DNA from: Brachypterus glaber
Taxonomy: Eukaryota; Arthropoda; Insecta; Coleoptera; Kateretidae
Direction of reading: 5' to 3'
NCBI GenBank assembly: GCA_958510825.1
Contig: OY294047.1
Coordinates: forward strand, 37,979,747 to 38,043,746
DNA length: 64,000 bases
Shown: piece after piece, positions 1-13,227 of the stretch
How positions within the stretch are numbered: the stretch's first letter is position 1
Layout of the letters: every line of letters begins with the position of its first letter
Made by a program: the position numbers and the translations under genes
Notes under the pieces: model-generated
Told to the model about the DNA's origin: nothing
What the model saw: only the letters and a program-made list of their open reading frames with translations
The model's database searches: none

Positions 1-253
1 CTAGGTTGGTATCTAATGTTCATTTTACATTTTGGTATCTAGTCTTCTTGTGATATAAATCAAAACGAAAATATATCTTATAATAAACTCAAAACATATT
101 GTCCTCATTAAAAATATGAATTGCATAAGGAAAGATTTAAAACTGGAACAAAGCAAAGGAAACAAAATTTGACAGTTTTTAAAATTATGGCGTACTCGTA
201 CTTTTTTGAATTAGTCACATTGTCAGTACATCTGGCATATAATCGGAGAGTTG

Positions 254-770
254 ATATATTTTTAACAGGTTATTTTCTCCCGACTGAATTTAACATTTAC
301 TTTTTAATTTATTTACACAATTAATGCGTGTAATTTCTAGTGTAAAAATAATCAAAAATTTTCAAAAACTTTCTAAAAAAACATCTGCCATTTTGTTTTT
401 TTTTGCCCAAAATTTTTTGATATGGTTCGGGCTATAACGACTTCAATACTAAATAATATCCCCTTTTTTTCAGTCAATTCAAATGGCCGGAATCATGGCG
501 ACCACCGTTCTTTGATGTTTAAAAAAGTTACCTATGGCCAAAAATGGCACTTTTAAATCTTTTTTTTTAATTGAATTTTTTGAATATAAATAAATATACC
601 TACAAAATTTTACAATGATATCTTTTTTTCTTTTCATACAAAAAAAATGTCTTAAAAAAATATATTTTTAAAATTTGAAGGTAGAAGACCCCTTAAAGTA
701 CGTACTTGGTGTGAATGTGTTTGGGACAAATGTTAAATTCAGCCGGGAGAAAATGACCTGTTGAAAATGT
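254..770. mobile_element. inverted-repeat (MITE-like) element, about 515 bp
   Basis: The stretch 262-298 (AACAGGTTATTTTCTCCC, then ACTGAATTTAACATTT) reappears inverted at 729-768 with few mismatches. The interior is T-rich and has no credible coding frame. This is the shape of a non-autonomous DNA transposon. The target-site duplication was not resolved. Confidence 0.55.
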
Positions 771-2000
771 TCAACAGCTCTTTAACTTATATTAAAACAT
801 ATGTTTTAAAATATTTAAATAGAACAAAAACTTCCACTGTCTAACCTAATATTGTTCAATTATTATGCAAAAAAATATGGTTTTAGTCGTCATATTTGAA
901 ACAAATGCTGCCCAAATTTATGATGGATGCCAGACCATAAATGTCAAGTAGTTATTCTTTTGTTTGCATAGCCTATTAAACTGTAATGAAAGACATTTTC
1001 GGTATGCTGAAAAGTAAACTTTTTAAAAACATACTCATACACAGTAAAAAGTTGTGCTGTGAATTTATAGGAATTAGTATAAAATTACATTTTACTCTAG
1101 TTATTTTATATACCGGGTGGCTGAAAAAGGTAGTTAAACTTGACAAAAGACCGAAAAATAGGCCATCCAGTTTCTAATGAACTTAAAGAATGCAAAACAA
1201 AATATTGGCTATTTGTGATGGAAGTGTAAAAGTCAAAAAATAAAAATAATTTAATTTAATTTCAAAAATAAAAAAGCTTAATTTTTTAGAGCTCTGAGTG
1301 GTTTATAATAAACAAAAAACTACATTTTAATTTCCTTCTTTATCAGCAATTTCATATAAATTCCTCAAATATGACTCAGTGCTTATCAAAAAATTAATAA
1401 TGTTATTAACCTGAAAATACCTTTAAGTCAAGACTTGAGTTAAAAGCTGTATTGTTTTAATATTTTTATTCTAAATACTTTTTTATAAAACCTTTAACTT
1501 TTTTCCTAATACAAAAAGTTTTTCCAGTTTTAAGGTAGCAACATTTGTTTCTTTAAAGTGACAGCAAAAATTTAAAGCCAGAGTTAAGATAAATAAGGTG
1601 GTTTTCAGAGACAAATGTGGGATTTTTTTATTTATATCACACGGATATAAGCAACATTCTATTAAAAGAGCCGATGTTAAATTTGGAATTTATAGCTATA
1701 TAAATGATATTATGTTACAAAAGCGTTAACACAGGCTTCACAAAAAATTAAACAAAATTAATTACAAGCAAAATTAAAATTGTTTATTTACAGACACTTA
1801 CAATGTCACATATTGCAATTAATAAAAAAAAGTGTATAAAAAAAATATTTAAAATATTTAAAAAATCCCCATATAAGAAAGTCTTCTTGTCTTGTTTTGT
1901 CTTCTCCCAAGTTCCAGGTTAGTTAAAATTTTTCTTCTTATTATTATTAGTAAATTAAAGGCACTGTCAATATTTAATTAACTACACTAATAAAATAATT
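771..2000. other. AT-rich intronic sequence, nothing recognised
   Basis: No gene, RNA or repeat with a convincing partner was seen. A fragment near 1111 (CCGGGTGGCTGAAAAAGG) resembles a transposon end, but no inverted partner was found. Confidence 0.5.
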
Positions 2001-2002
2001 TC

Positions 2003-2060
2003 CGAAAGATCGTTTAGGTTCAGGTTTATGCTCAATTGGCTCCACCAAAACGATCTTTCC
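2003..2060. repeat. short stem-loop with perfect 12-bp arms
   Basis: GAAAGATCGTTT near 2005 pairs perfectly with AAACGATCTTTC near 2048 across a loop of about 32 bases. It is isolated in AT-rich sequence. It may be a relic of a small MITE or simply a DNA cruciform. There is no evidence of transcription. Confidence 0.5.
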
Positions 2061-2394
2061 GCGGCAAAAACCTACCAAATATGGACACGTATTTAATTGT
2101 AATAATGGGTGTGTTAGTGTTAGTGCGTGGCTTCATTGTTTTTACCTCTTTTAACACTTTGAGCCCAGTCGTGGACTTATGCAAACCAAGATACATGTAT
2201 TTTAGGTTGCATAAATTAAAAGTATTTATTTATCTAATAAAAATTACTTTCAAAGTAAATATATATTTGCCGTTTTTTCAAGATTTTTTTTTTCAGTTAA
2301 TAAAAGGGAAAATAGTAAATTATCTACTTAAATAAAAATCTTAAATGTATTACAAATAGAGTAATCCTCTTAAAATATAACACGTGTATTACGA

Positions 2395-2585
2395 TGTATA
2401 AAGCAGCGATTTCCTCATCTCAAAGAGCAGCAAAATTTATTACAGCGAGGGTCGAATGCCGTTGCCTTCTGCCCGCATTGTCCAACTTAACTTTCAATTC
2501 TACAGACGTTTCAGAAAATTTATACACCTGTTGAAGTGTATTCGTTGTGTTCTGCAAATGGACTAAGAACGGGGAGGAAAAGTAA
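2395..2585. other. low-copy, GC-richer intronic block (possible regulatory element)
   Basis: About 190 bp of non-repetitive sequence stands out from its surroundings by higher GC and lack of poly-A/T. It contains CACGTG (near 2381), TTTATTACAG (Hox-like core, near 2436) and an E-box CACCTG (near 2525). No reading frame is supported. Regulatory function is inferred from composition and position inside the Scr intron only. Confidence 0.25.
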
Positions 2586-2756
2586 TGGGAGAAACTTTTA
2601 AAAAATCAAAAAAAGCTGAAGAAAAAGGTGGATTATATATTTTTTTAGGAAAAATTACTTTTATTATCAATTCTACCAATTTAAAAAAAAATCATTAAAA
2701 AAAAAGTTATAGGGGTAGACCTTGACGAGAGTATAATATAAACCGTAAAAGTTTTA

Positions 2757-2992
2757 TTTAAATGTTCCATCAATATACTTTCTAATCATCGTACAGAGTA
2801 ATATTGGTAGACTGACCCTCTTCAGTACCAAGAGTCAACCCTGTACGCTGATTAAGAAAACATTCTTTGACTTTATTCAAGAAATAAATAATGCCATGAG
2901 ATGGATGTACTCTTGTACTCTCCATCTACTGTTAGATGTAGTCAATATCACTCTCTACGATGATTAGAAAATAGATTGATGGAATATTTAAA
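2757..2992. mobile_element. inverted-repeat (MITE-like) element, about 236 bp
   Basis: The left end (AAATGTTCCATCAATATACT, then TTCTAATCATCG) matches the inverted right end (2945-2992) over about 48 bp with few differences. There is a small unpaired centre and no coding frame. It is a non-autonomous terminal-inverted-repeat element. Confidence 0.65.
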
Positions 2993-2999
2993 TAATATT

Positions 3000-3845
3000 T
3001 TTATAATTTTGTTTAAAATTAAAATTTTCTGTTACTTAAAAATATTTTTTATCACTGTTGTAGAATGAACTACCGAAGTTCAAAGCCCATCCCAGAAAAA
3101 TGTTTTCCAAGTACATTGTTTTTCTAGTAAAATTATCCCGAGCGGAAGGCACGTTAAGTTATATAATTTATATAATTGTATAAAAAAAAACAATTGTAAA
3201 ATAATAAAATTTAACTAAATATAAACTATTTATTTTCAAATGAAAAAGGAGAGATTCTTTAGATTAAATCTTTGGTTTTATTGCCAAGACTAAACCTTTC
3301 GTTCTTAGTCTTTGCTTCTACATCTACAATGTACATATCAAATTCAGATTATTCACTTTCAAACCCTCAACTGGATACTCCCAAACGTTTTCTCAGAGTT
3401 TATTCATGCCCATTCTGGATGATATTTATTAGTCTATTACTGATGTATGTGCTGGTAAGTAATGTATTAACTGTGGCTGGTATGATACCTAAATGTTTGA
3501 TTTGCCAAAATTAATTGCAAAATTTTGAATTGACTGTGAAATGTATAGATAAATTGTTTGAGATAAATTTGTTTAGAAAAACATTTCGTACTTTATTAAA
3601 TAGTTCTTGATCTAATACAATTACGAAGGGTGATTAATTCATTCGAAGGTGATCTGCAATTTCGATCGAAGTACTTTTGGTTAGGACTTAGAATTATTCG
3701 AACTAGGTGGACAAAATGCCGAGAGTGGACCACCCCTCGTATAACTACAAAAGTAAAAAAAAATCCTTTATTTTGTTCTAGATCCAATATTATAGCAATA
3801 TTTTTGTGATTATAATAATACTGACATAATGCTTATTACTCAGGA
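3000..3845. other. AT-rich intronic sequence, nothing recognised
   Basis: Short open frames exist here, but none shows protein family features or coding-like codon use. No partner repeats were seen. Confidence 0.45.
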
Positions 3846-3849
3846 GGAT

Positions 3850-5390
3850 AAAATTTTATTAAAATTATTTAATACTTCCGGTATAGGTAGTAATAATATT
3901 CAGCTGGTCATAGCATAATGCAAATTTTTAAATACGAAAACTCCAGAAAGGAATTAAACCGGTTGTAACTGGTCCTTATTAGGATACAGGTCCTTATTTA
4001 GACAACATAGCTTAAGCTACTTATTATAAGGTATTTTAATTAAAGATGGATAATGGATAGGTGTGGTAAACCTTCTCTGCTTCTTAAAAATAGAATCCCA
4101 ATAAGATTTAGTTTTTTAATAAATAAAGAATATAAATTAATAAAGCTTTCTGTGCCTTTTTTAATTAAATATTATAAGATGTTCTACTGTACAAGTAAAG
4201 CAAAACCGTGATAACATTAATATGTTTTAAGCCTTCAGTTACACTGAACCAAAAATTGACGTGTTATAAATAAAAATGAAAGTCATGTCAATAAAATTAC
4301 ATTAATTTTGCACCAATGTACGTTTTTAATTGTGACAATAAAAATTTTATTATATCAATTCATAAAATTGGTTGTCTTAATGTAAAATTTATTTAATAAA
4401 AAAATTCGTTGTTATAATGAATTTATGCATAAAGGCAAGGAATTTTAACCATTGATACAATAAAGTGTTCATCGGTGCAAAACTATTTTCAGTGTACGAG
4501 GGCTGGTATCGTTACATAATTTTGGGCTACTTTTGGGTCACATAACAACAATGATCCCAGTAGAGAACTTTGTTGATATCGTAAGCGTCACATATTTTGG
4601 AACAATTTTTTTACTCATTATGAGGATAAAATTTGATTAAAATTATTATATGTTCCAGTATGGTAACAAGCTTTAGCTGGCCATAGCGAAAAAAGCTGGC
4701 TTTAAAATCAAATTTTTAAATTAATTTACACTGTCAGGGAAGTAAAACATTTGGAACTGGTCGCTATTGTGATAGATGTCTCTATTTAGACATCACATCT
4801 TATTAAAAGTTATTTTAATTAAAAATTTATAATGTAACTGAAATACAATTTTGATAAAGATTTCTGTATTCAAAAATAAACAATATGGATTAATAAAGCC
4901 CCAGCTGACCATAGCGAGAAAACGGAGTTTATAATGCAAATTTTTAAATTCAGTTACACTAGAAAGAAAGTAAAAAAATTGGAACAGGTCCTTACTGAGA
5001 TAAAGATCTCTATTTAGAGTCTAAATTTTACACATCGTATCTTATTATAAGGTATATTAATAAAAGATGAATAATGAAACTAAATGCAATTTCGATAAAG
5101 ATTACTGTTTTCAAAAATAAACAATATGGATTAATAAAGCCCCAGCTGGCCTTAGCGACAAAACGGGGTTTATAATGCAAATTTTTTAAATTCAGTTACA
5201 CTTGAAAAGAAGTAAAAAATTTGGAACAGATCCTTACAGGGATAAAGATCTCTATTTAGAGTCTAAATTTTAAAAATCGTATCTTATTATAAGGTATATT
5301 AATAAAAGATGAAGAATGGAACTGAATGCAATTTCGATAAAGATTACTGTTTTCAAAAATAAACAATATGGATTAATAAAGCTTTGTGTG
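3850..5390. repeat. degenerate tandem array, unit about 235-300 bp, four copies
   Basis: Units begin with CAGCTGGYCATAGC-like sequence and end with GATTAATAAAGC. They lie at about 3898-4155, 4675-4910, 4911-5142 and 5143-5390. The last two are closest (period about 232 bp), sharing TTTATAATGCAAATTTTTAA and AAGATCTCTATTTAGAGTCT. The first unit is separated from the rest by about 500 bp that may contain a MITE. The array looks like minisatellite or tandemly duplicated transposon-derived DNA. Confidence 0.65.
4238..4497. mobile_element. possible MITE inserted between tandem-repeat units
   Basis: TTACACTGAACC at the left and TTTTCAGTGTAC at the right form short inverted termini about 260 bp apart. 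TTTTGCACC also occurs near the centre and near the right end. The termini are only about 10 bp, so the call is weak. Its position between unit 1 and unit 2 of the array would explain the gap between them. Confidence 0.3.
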
Positions 5391-5914
5391 CCTAATTGTA
5401 ACTTAATTAAGTGATCATCCTAATGAATAATGTATTAAATTAATTCAAATGTAATTGAAATTTCCGCTCGAAAGGCAATTTATAAGGAAAAAGCCAGTCT
5501 TAAAGGGAGGATGCGATATTATCGACAATTATGGTTGGTGTTTGGTAAATAGATGGGCGTATTTATCTTGAAACTGGTTACTTAAAACCGTTAATTAACT
5601 TGTCGTGTATGTAAATTTACAAAAAAAAAGTAACCGTCTGAGGACACAATTTAAAAGTAATCTCTGCATGGCTATTTTTATCAGAATTATTAATAAACAT
5701 GTAATAATATTTTTATATACGAGGGAGGTTTTGTAAGTTTAGAAGGTAATGCTAAGCAAAATATAATAAGTTCGATAAGTAAATAAAAAATATATACTAT
5801 TTTAATTTAAATCATAATTGTGTAAGTCCTAAGTATAAACAGTATAAATAATTCAAATGAAATAACCTTTTTTAGTGGTTAATTGTAGCGAAGCCTAAAT
5901 CGTAGACATATCTC

Positions 5915-6072
5915 AGACTCATATTGTCGGCCTAAAGTCAAAGTGAACTAACCGCCACTTTTTCAAAAATTTTGGTTTTTATTGCAGATCGTAGGATATA
6001 AAATCTGCACCATATAAAAAATAAAAAATTGGCTCTTAGTTCATCTTGGCTTTAGGCGGACCATATGAGACT
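5915..6072. mobile_element. inverted-repeat (MITE-like) element, about 158 bp
   Basis: AGACTCATATTGTCGGCCTA and the following AAGTCAAAGTGAACTAA match the inverted right end at 6028-6072 with several substitutions. The centre is AT-rich and there is no coding capacity. Confidence 0.6.
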
Positions 6073-6079
6073 ACAGTTT

Positions 6080-8700
6080 CAAGCTTACAGTGTAAATTTT
6101 ACAGTACACTCAGCTACCTTAAAATAGATTTTAAATAAAATATATATGTATATCGTTACTAGAATCCTTGAAAAAGACAAAAAACTGCGGTTTAAAAATC
6201 AAAAAGCCGTGACCAATAAATCTTGTCTTATTCATTATATTCAAAAATTGATATGGGGTGTAAAATTTAAAACCATCTACACATCGTAAAATAGTTTGAG
6301 AAGCCCCGTTTAAATTACCCTTCAAACAATGCGAAGATCCTCCAAAAAAGGACATATTTACAAGAGAAAAAGATCTATGGCCTTTTCTTCAGGTAATAAA
6401 CTACAGTTGTGGTTAAACAAGTCAATATAGAAAATTGTAGCATCGGTTTTTTACGTGGGGTTGCGATAATTTACAGCTTTGATCTTTAGCCTTATTCCCC
6501 TTCATGTTTTTTGTATAGTATACGGCAATACACGGGTCTCTAAACGAAAACTATATAATAGCCACATAATATAATTATTATATTATTGTATTGGAAGTTT
6601 TTTATTGACTATGACTTATAGAAATAATATTTTTTCTTTAAAAATCAGTATAATTTTGGCATAGGGGCTTATTTTTTTAATAGAGACGTTATTTTGTGCC
6701 CTGACTGTATTATTTCTTTTTGTTACTGATTTCACACAAAATTTTTGTATTCTTTTTGGTGTTAAATATAAAATATCACTAAAAAAATCATTAACGCTAT
6801 TGATAAATATTATCGCTCCCAAAACGGGTTCTTGTGGTTTACCAATTTTTTTTTAACATAAATTAAGTTTTAAACAAAATGCAGCAATAATGTTTCCCAT
6901 GCAAAAGTTCAATTTTGTTACATTTTATTAACAATGTATTGTTTTATTATTATCTGTTGTTTTATGACGTCATAACAGGAACAAAAGGCAATTCAATGAA
7001 CAAGTGAGTGGTTCATTTCAAGATCAAAACAAGCCTACTTAAACACAATAAACAACAAGATTTAAAATAGTTCTTAAAGAAAAGGTGGTTTTGTCTTCAT
7101 TAAATAACTATTTTGACAAAATGAATATTTTAATTTCCGAAAAATGTGCCTAAAGTAACGGTTTAAGCTTTTAAATAACTAATACTTTATTTTTTTTTTG
7201 AAAATCCATCTACTATAACATTTTTAGCTGGAGTTTGTAAAAAACTTAGATATTGTAAATCGTTATACGGGGCAAAAAATAGGTTTGGTAAGATTTCTTT
7301 AACGCAATATTTTTAAAACTTTTTTTTTTAGATTTTTCCTTTCACATCCCTCTTATCTTTAGATGTACTCGGATCATACACAAGGGATTTTGTGTATTTA
7401 GCATATCATCATTTGTTTTTTTTTATCTGAATCTGTTATAGTTAGTATATCCCTACATTCCATCTTGTTTCCATTTGGGAATACTGGGCGTTAAGACTCC
7501 TGAATTTTTAATAATTAAAATACAAATTTTATCGGCACTTAGTTTTCACTTGGTAACACTGGCCTTCAAGTTGGAGTATCTATTAATAAATGGCAGTATC
7601 TTATATTGGCGGTATATATAAAAACATATGATAATGTCACGCACTTCTGAGATTAGCCGAAGTTAAATTTTTGTTAGTGTGTTGTTTTTTTCTCAAAAAC
7701 GTGATTTTAAGTTCTAAAAAATTCTAAAAAATTTTCTGTTTATTACCACATATAATTTGTAAGCAAGTAGAATTTAGAATTTTTTAGTTTTGTATTTGTT
7801 TTTGTTCTTTATGTGCACAATGTTTTCCACAATTTTTGAAATAAAGGAAAAAAAAGTCAAAAGATGTATCATACATTTTTTTGTTGCGAAATGAAATTAT
7901 GTGCAATAAAGGGATATTTATCTATTTATCAGTTTTTTGTGTAAAGTATTAAAGCGGTTTCATATAATGATATTTCCAAGAACTGAGTAGAAATCAAGTT
8001 TATTATTTATAAACGTTTTATTATAAAGACCTGCATCTTCACCATCACGGTCTGCTGATCTTCCGCAAGCACATTGCACCTACAAAATTATAATATCTTC
8101 GCCAACTCTGATTTAGACATTCAAAATCTGAAACGCACACACACACACTCGTAATTAACACAGCCGCCTTTTGCGAATGAGATAATAATAGACTCTTGTG
8201 ACTCGAGGCATAAATGCCGTTTTGAAAAACGATTACAAAAAAACGAATAAAAAACAATTGCGTTTCTACCCGCCTTCTTTTGCAAGACTTGACACTACCT
8301 TACAGTAAAAGGCTTGCATCGAAGCAGTCGTTGGAAGAAACAAGTGCAAAACAAAACAAGATTCAGCTCCAGTAACTTGATAATTATTGGGTTATTGGAA
8401 TCGACTTTATACAGTCTCGGGACAGAGAAGACTTGTTTATAAGCACGTATACCATATTTTTTATCGGTAATTTAAATGGTAATATTTTATGAAGCAGGCT
8501 ATATAGTTTTTTCTTTGTTTCTTTGAAGTTGTATCTTTATTAATGGATAAGGAGGAGGATGAGTTTCTTAAGAACGAAATAAAATGATTTCTCTGTAGAT
8601 CTGGTTTTGTACAATTTATAAAACTGTTGATATATTTACTTTTTCCCTTCGGACGTACCGCTAAGCATTAACCCCTCCCTCTAAATGCGTTACTTATTTT
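6080..8700. other. intronic sequence without recognised genes or paired repeats
   Basis: Mostly AT-rich. TGACGTCA, a CREB/ATF-type palindrome, is at about 6965. A richer block at 8040-8420 with an (AC)n run near 8137 is non-repetitive and might be regulatory. Nothing else could be supported. Confidence 0.4.
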
Positions 8701-8735
8701 AAGTAGATGTAGGAACATAAAAATAAATTAATCAG

Positions 8736-8850
8736 GAGTCGAGAAGTATCGATTCTTGACCAAGAGTCTTGATTCTCGACGATGAGATTCTTATCTTGAT
8801 TTTTTAAATTGTCTCGATTTCCTGATTCTAGTGAAACCCTAAGTACCGGC
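8736..8850. mobile_element. fragment of a GATTCTTGA-rich repeat element
   Basis: The block carries repeated GATTCTTGAC/GATTCTCGAC words and ends with TCTAGTGAAACCCT. This resembles the larger element at 13389-13908, whose ends read TTTCACAAGA and CTCTCGTGAAA. It is probably a truncated relative. Confidence 0.4.
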
Positions 8851-8982
8851 AAGTCTGGTGAAAAAGTGACCGAAGTCACAAACACCGTCCGAAGTCACCC
8901 CACTTGACGGTACCTACAATATAAACAATATAAACCCTAAGTACGTCAATTTAATATTTCGTTTTAATATACTAAAAAAACA

Positions 8983-9102
8983 TCTGGTTTGAGCAACCAT
9001 TTAAATGGGGTAAAAATACAACTTGGTTATTACCAGAAACAAAACTTATAGGTACTTTAAGTATCTGGTAACCACAACAATTTTTGGTTGCAGCAACCAG
9101 AA
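8983..9102. mobile_element. short inverted-repeat element, about 120 bp
   Basis: TCTGGTTTGAGCAACCA at the left and TGGTTGCAGCAACCAG at the right are imperfect inverted termini around an AT-rich centre. It is a small MITE-like structure with no coding content. Confidence 0.45.
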
Positions 9103-9109
9103 AAATATT

Positions 9110-11028
9110 GTTTCCGTATTTAACTATAGGTTTGGACTTTTTATTTTTTTTATTAGTTTGACCTAAGCAAATTTTTGTTTGTTATGTACGTCTACTATCT
9201 TACCTTAGCACCAATTTGTATTTTTTTAGTGACGTTATATTTCTAAATAAATTTTAGTGCGTATCATGATTGTATTAAATGAAATATTTTGGCATTGAGT
9301 CCTTTTTACTGTTTCCTGCCAGCAAAATCTGTTACATGTAATTTCAATTATGCGCCATTTAAAATAGGTATCTAAAATCTACCTAACAATTTGAAATGCA
9401 TTAACTACGTTTTTAAATATATATATATATATATATGTATAGTAAGTATATTAAATAATTATACTTCCAGGTCATATAGTTATAACTATAAAATTTGTAT
9501 TTTACAATTTTCGCTAGCTACTAATGATCTTGCTGATGTCAAAATTATGCTTTGAAAATGTTATTATTAATCAATTTTTTTTTAAAGAAAATCAAATTCT
9601 GTGGAAAGTCCAATTTAAGGGACTTTCTATAAATGAAGTTCCTTTGTTCAGAACCCATCAAACATATTGAAGAAATTAAAGTTACTCAAACTTCAAAATC
9701 AGACTCATAGACTCATTACTCCATGACCTATTATTGCAGAGGTAACATTTTGAATCAAAGACAACAGTAACTTTTGTCGTTTTGAAAACATAGTTATTGT
9801 TCATAGTCAAATTGTTAGATAATTTTTGTCAACAGGAAATACCCAACTACCAAAATAAAAATGAACTGGTTTCTTAGTTCCAGAATACCACACAAATCTA
9901 AGTAATTTGAAGCTTTTATCAATATTTAAAAACAAAAACACATCGGTCGCTAAGCTTTACAGATTAAACCCTGGCCCGGCAAAAGGGAGATAGTCTCAAA
10001 AGGTCGCAAGTCTAAAGTTGGCCCAGTTGATTTATGATTTAAACTACCGACACTCAACATATACCCCAGTGTCTTTACAAGCTTTTTTGATTTACAGTCT
10101 TATATCTTTAGCCAAAGACACAATATCATTGTAATCGTCAGATTATTACCTTAATCAAAACATGCTTGGAAATAATTTTTTCTACGACTGATTTAGACAA
10201 ATACACACACTTTTTAAACATAGAATGGAATTATTCAAGCTCTAGATACTGTATAACTATACCATATCAAGTGTTAGAATGAGCACATGTGGTGCTTGTC
10301 TATAAAAATAAAGAATACTAGCAAATTACCTAAAGTTTATTAGTTTTTCTTAAAATTTGACCAGTTAAATTTTAAATAGCTGGTAAAATTCAATAAAAAC
10401 AAATTTGAAGTATTTATTTGATAAAATTATAAAATAGTGGGTACTTTAAATATTTATTTAAAAACATATAGTTTATTGCATTTACAGTGACAAGGAACAT
10501 TGCCGTCCACCTTCTCCGCAGTTTAAAATTATCCAATATCTTATATTTGCAGTCGAAGAAAAAGTATAGTCTATAACACGTATGGAATAGTTATTGGCGC
10601 TCGCGGATTTTTTAACCAGAAACCTAATCAACTGAATTTTGTCGGAATAATATTTACGGTATTTAAAAGAAATTATTTTAATAAAAAAAAATTAAATTGA
10701 ATATTTTTTCATAAAAAAAAATATAAGGCTAACATAACAATTTCAGGCAAAAAAGACCCTAATTAATTTTTTTTGAAATCAATAGCAAAAAATATAAGAG
10801 ATTTTCTTTAAAACGGTGTTCGCAGCAAAAACTAAGGTAATTAAATTCAAAAATTAAACTATATTTAATTAAAATTTAATCTGCTGGCTGAATGTAGTTT
10901 AGCTTTCAGCACAAGCCACTGATTAAATATTTGTTTTTAGCTGATTTTTTTAAATTTATTTATCTCGGTTCACCGTGCATCCATTTTAAAGTGTAAGATG
11001 CCACCATCTTATTATTTATTATATTCTT
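9110..11028. other. AT-rich intronic sequence with a (TA)n run
   Basis: A TA dinucleotide run occupies about 9417-9436. A GC-richer low-copy block at 10490-10620 ends in GGCGCTCGCGG. No gene or paired repeat was seen. Confidence 0.45.
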
Positions 11029-11882
11029 ATACAGGGTTATTCAGAATTAGGGTCATTAAATTTAAGGGGTGATTCTACAAAGGAAAATATGAAAAAAGTT
11101 CCTATAAACAAATGTCCAAAAATTCGGTTTTTATTTAATAATAAGGCCCATCTTTGTGTGTTATTTTCATGTACTTATTGTAACCAGGATGTGCGGAATG
11201 GGGAGGCCTTATGTATGTACTCTTGTTGTAATACTGTACGATTAACCGTTTCTAAGAAAAATTCATTTGAAAGTGAAATTTCACAGTTCGACGGCCAAAA
11301 AAAACCTCATATACAGGTACTTCCCAAAATCAATCCTAAGGGAGCTAAGGTCTCCTAAAATGCACCATTTTTAAATGGCCATAGTAGATTTAAAACCCAT
11401 TTTTCGACCTACATATATAAAAACTTTTTTTTTAGTTTTTGATATAGAATAACCTTGCATCATTGAAATTTTGGTTTTCAACATTTTAATATTTAATTTT
11501 TTGTCCTCAAACCGTCAAATTTTACCTTCAAATGGATTTTTCTCGAAAACGGTCAATCCTACAGTATTACAAGAGTACTTTTTTATGTATTTTGACCTGC
11601 GGAATCATAAAATTACAAAAAAGTTACACAGAAAAAAGTTTGGGACAAAAAACTGATAAAGCCCCCCCTGGTTAAAATAAGTACATAAAAATAACATACA
11701 AAGATAGGCCTTATTAAGATTAGTTCACGTGCAAAGCCTTGTTGGTATATCCTAAAGGGTTCCTGAGATTAAATAAACACAGATTTTTTTAGCCACTTTC
11801 AAACGGGCTTAGCTCCCTCGACGCATTTTTAGACATATACCCTTTAAAATTAATGACCTTACTTCTGAATAACCCTGTATAG
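11029..11882. mobile_element. ACAGGGTTATTCAGAA-ended DNA transposon, non-autonomous, about 854 bp
   Basis: The termini TATACAGGGTTATTCAGAA and TTCTGAATAACCCTGTATA are inverted repeats of about 45 bp that extend inwards through GGTCATTAA. TA dinucleotides flank both ends, consistent with a TA target site. Internal short frames (such as 11089-11358) show no transposase features. The element at 13912-14023 shares both termini and sub-terminal sequence, so it is a deletion derivative of the same family. Confidence 0.75.
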
Positions 11883-12329
11883 TAGGTACCAACAAAAATT
11901 AATCATTTGATCAGAAATAAATCAAGGACAACATTCCATCTAGAACTGTCTAAAATCTCTGGATCAGAAACCTTCAATAGATTAATGCATTCAGTTATTA
12001 TACTATCCACAGCGCGTAGGCACTAGAATAGTATTATACGGTAGTTTCGAATTTCCCAAGTGGCCAAAAAAGTCCTATAGTATATTCAACTTCAAAATAC
12101 AGTAAGTGTAAACAAACACAAGTGACATCGACGGATTCAGTGACAAGGTAGGACTCAAAACAAAATATTTTTTTATAACGGGCCATTGCAATGCATTGCA
12201 CGCTTCATCGCAAGTGCTCACGTACTGACCTGTTAAATTTTTTACATCCCTACTTTCGCAACATTCGAGTGTTTTAACCAATGAAACCACGCGACAGCTG
12301 CCGCGTGCGCGATTCTTTTATTTACTTCA

Positions 12330-12950
12330 ACTGAATATTGAAGTTGAATATACTATGTATAGACAAAAAATTCTTGGATACAAATGTGTTTCATGAAAAA
12401 ATAAGAAACTTTAAAAATGTCCGATTGTCCGTCGTCTCTCCGTCCGTCTGTCCTTCTGTCAGTCGGTCTGACCGTCCGTCTGTTCGTCCAATGTCAGTTT
12501 TTTTTATGGACACGATAACTCAAGAACGAATAATATGATCGACTGGAAAGTTTCACAAAAAAATATGGGATTAAAATCTTTTTAAAAAATTGTATTTTTT
12601 TTAATTTTTTTTCTTGAAAAAAACATTTTGAAACCTTTTTAATAATACTTTTTTAACAAATCGTTTAAAAAAAAAGAATATATTTATGTATATATATTTT
12701 TAATCCTCTTTTAAAAAAATATCAAAATTTTTTCGTCTTTCGATTTTTTTTTATACTTGATTTTTTGGTTTTAGTGAAATAGGCCTAATGTAGTAGAGAG
12801 AAATTATTCTTTTTTGGCAGCGATATTTTATTTTGCCTTTTAAATTGTTTTTACTTGTGTTATTTGGGAAAATGAAATATACCATCCACTGTGAATAGCA
12901 TATAATGCAATGCGTAGCATTACATATCTTCACGGCTTGTTTGTAATATG
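12330..12950. mobile_element. decayed repeat element with CCGTCCGTCTGTC tract
   Basis: A pyrimidine-biased tract of CCGT/CTGT tetramers (12421-12490) is followed by 'GGACACGATAACTCAAGAAC'-type sequence and then poly-A/T. Similar tracts at 37145-37185, 39618-39645 and 59384-59401 sit in comparable contexts. The right part holds one copy (12877-12940) of a dispersed block ending GCATTACATATCTTCACGGC. This is probably a non-autonomous transposon; boundaries are uncertain. Confidence 0.4.
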
Positions 12951-13227
12951 TTCTATCGGTACATAAGAGCTTTTTAATAGTGAAGTTAATGGTCCAAGTT
13001 GATGTTAAAACAAGTAATAAATGTCAGTAAGCTGGTTTTTTGAAATTTATGCTGTGTTTAATGGTTTATTTGGTACAAATTAAGGTTTTGTTTTGTAAAT
13101 ATTATCGTTTTGAATTAACGTCTTTACAACAGTTCTCTTTTTTTGTAATTTATGGGCTTGCAAAAAATAATTTAAAAGATTTTAATGGTTTACCGCGAGT
13201 GTCATCAGAATCTTAATTTTTAATAAC

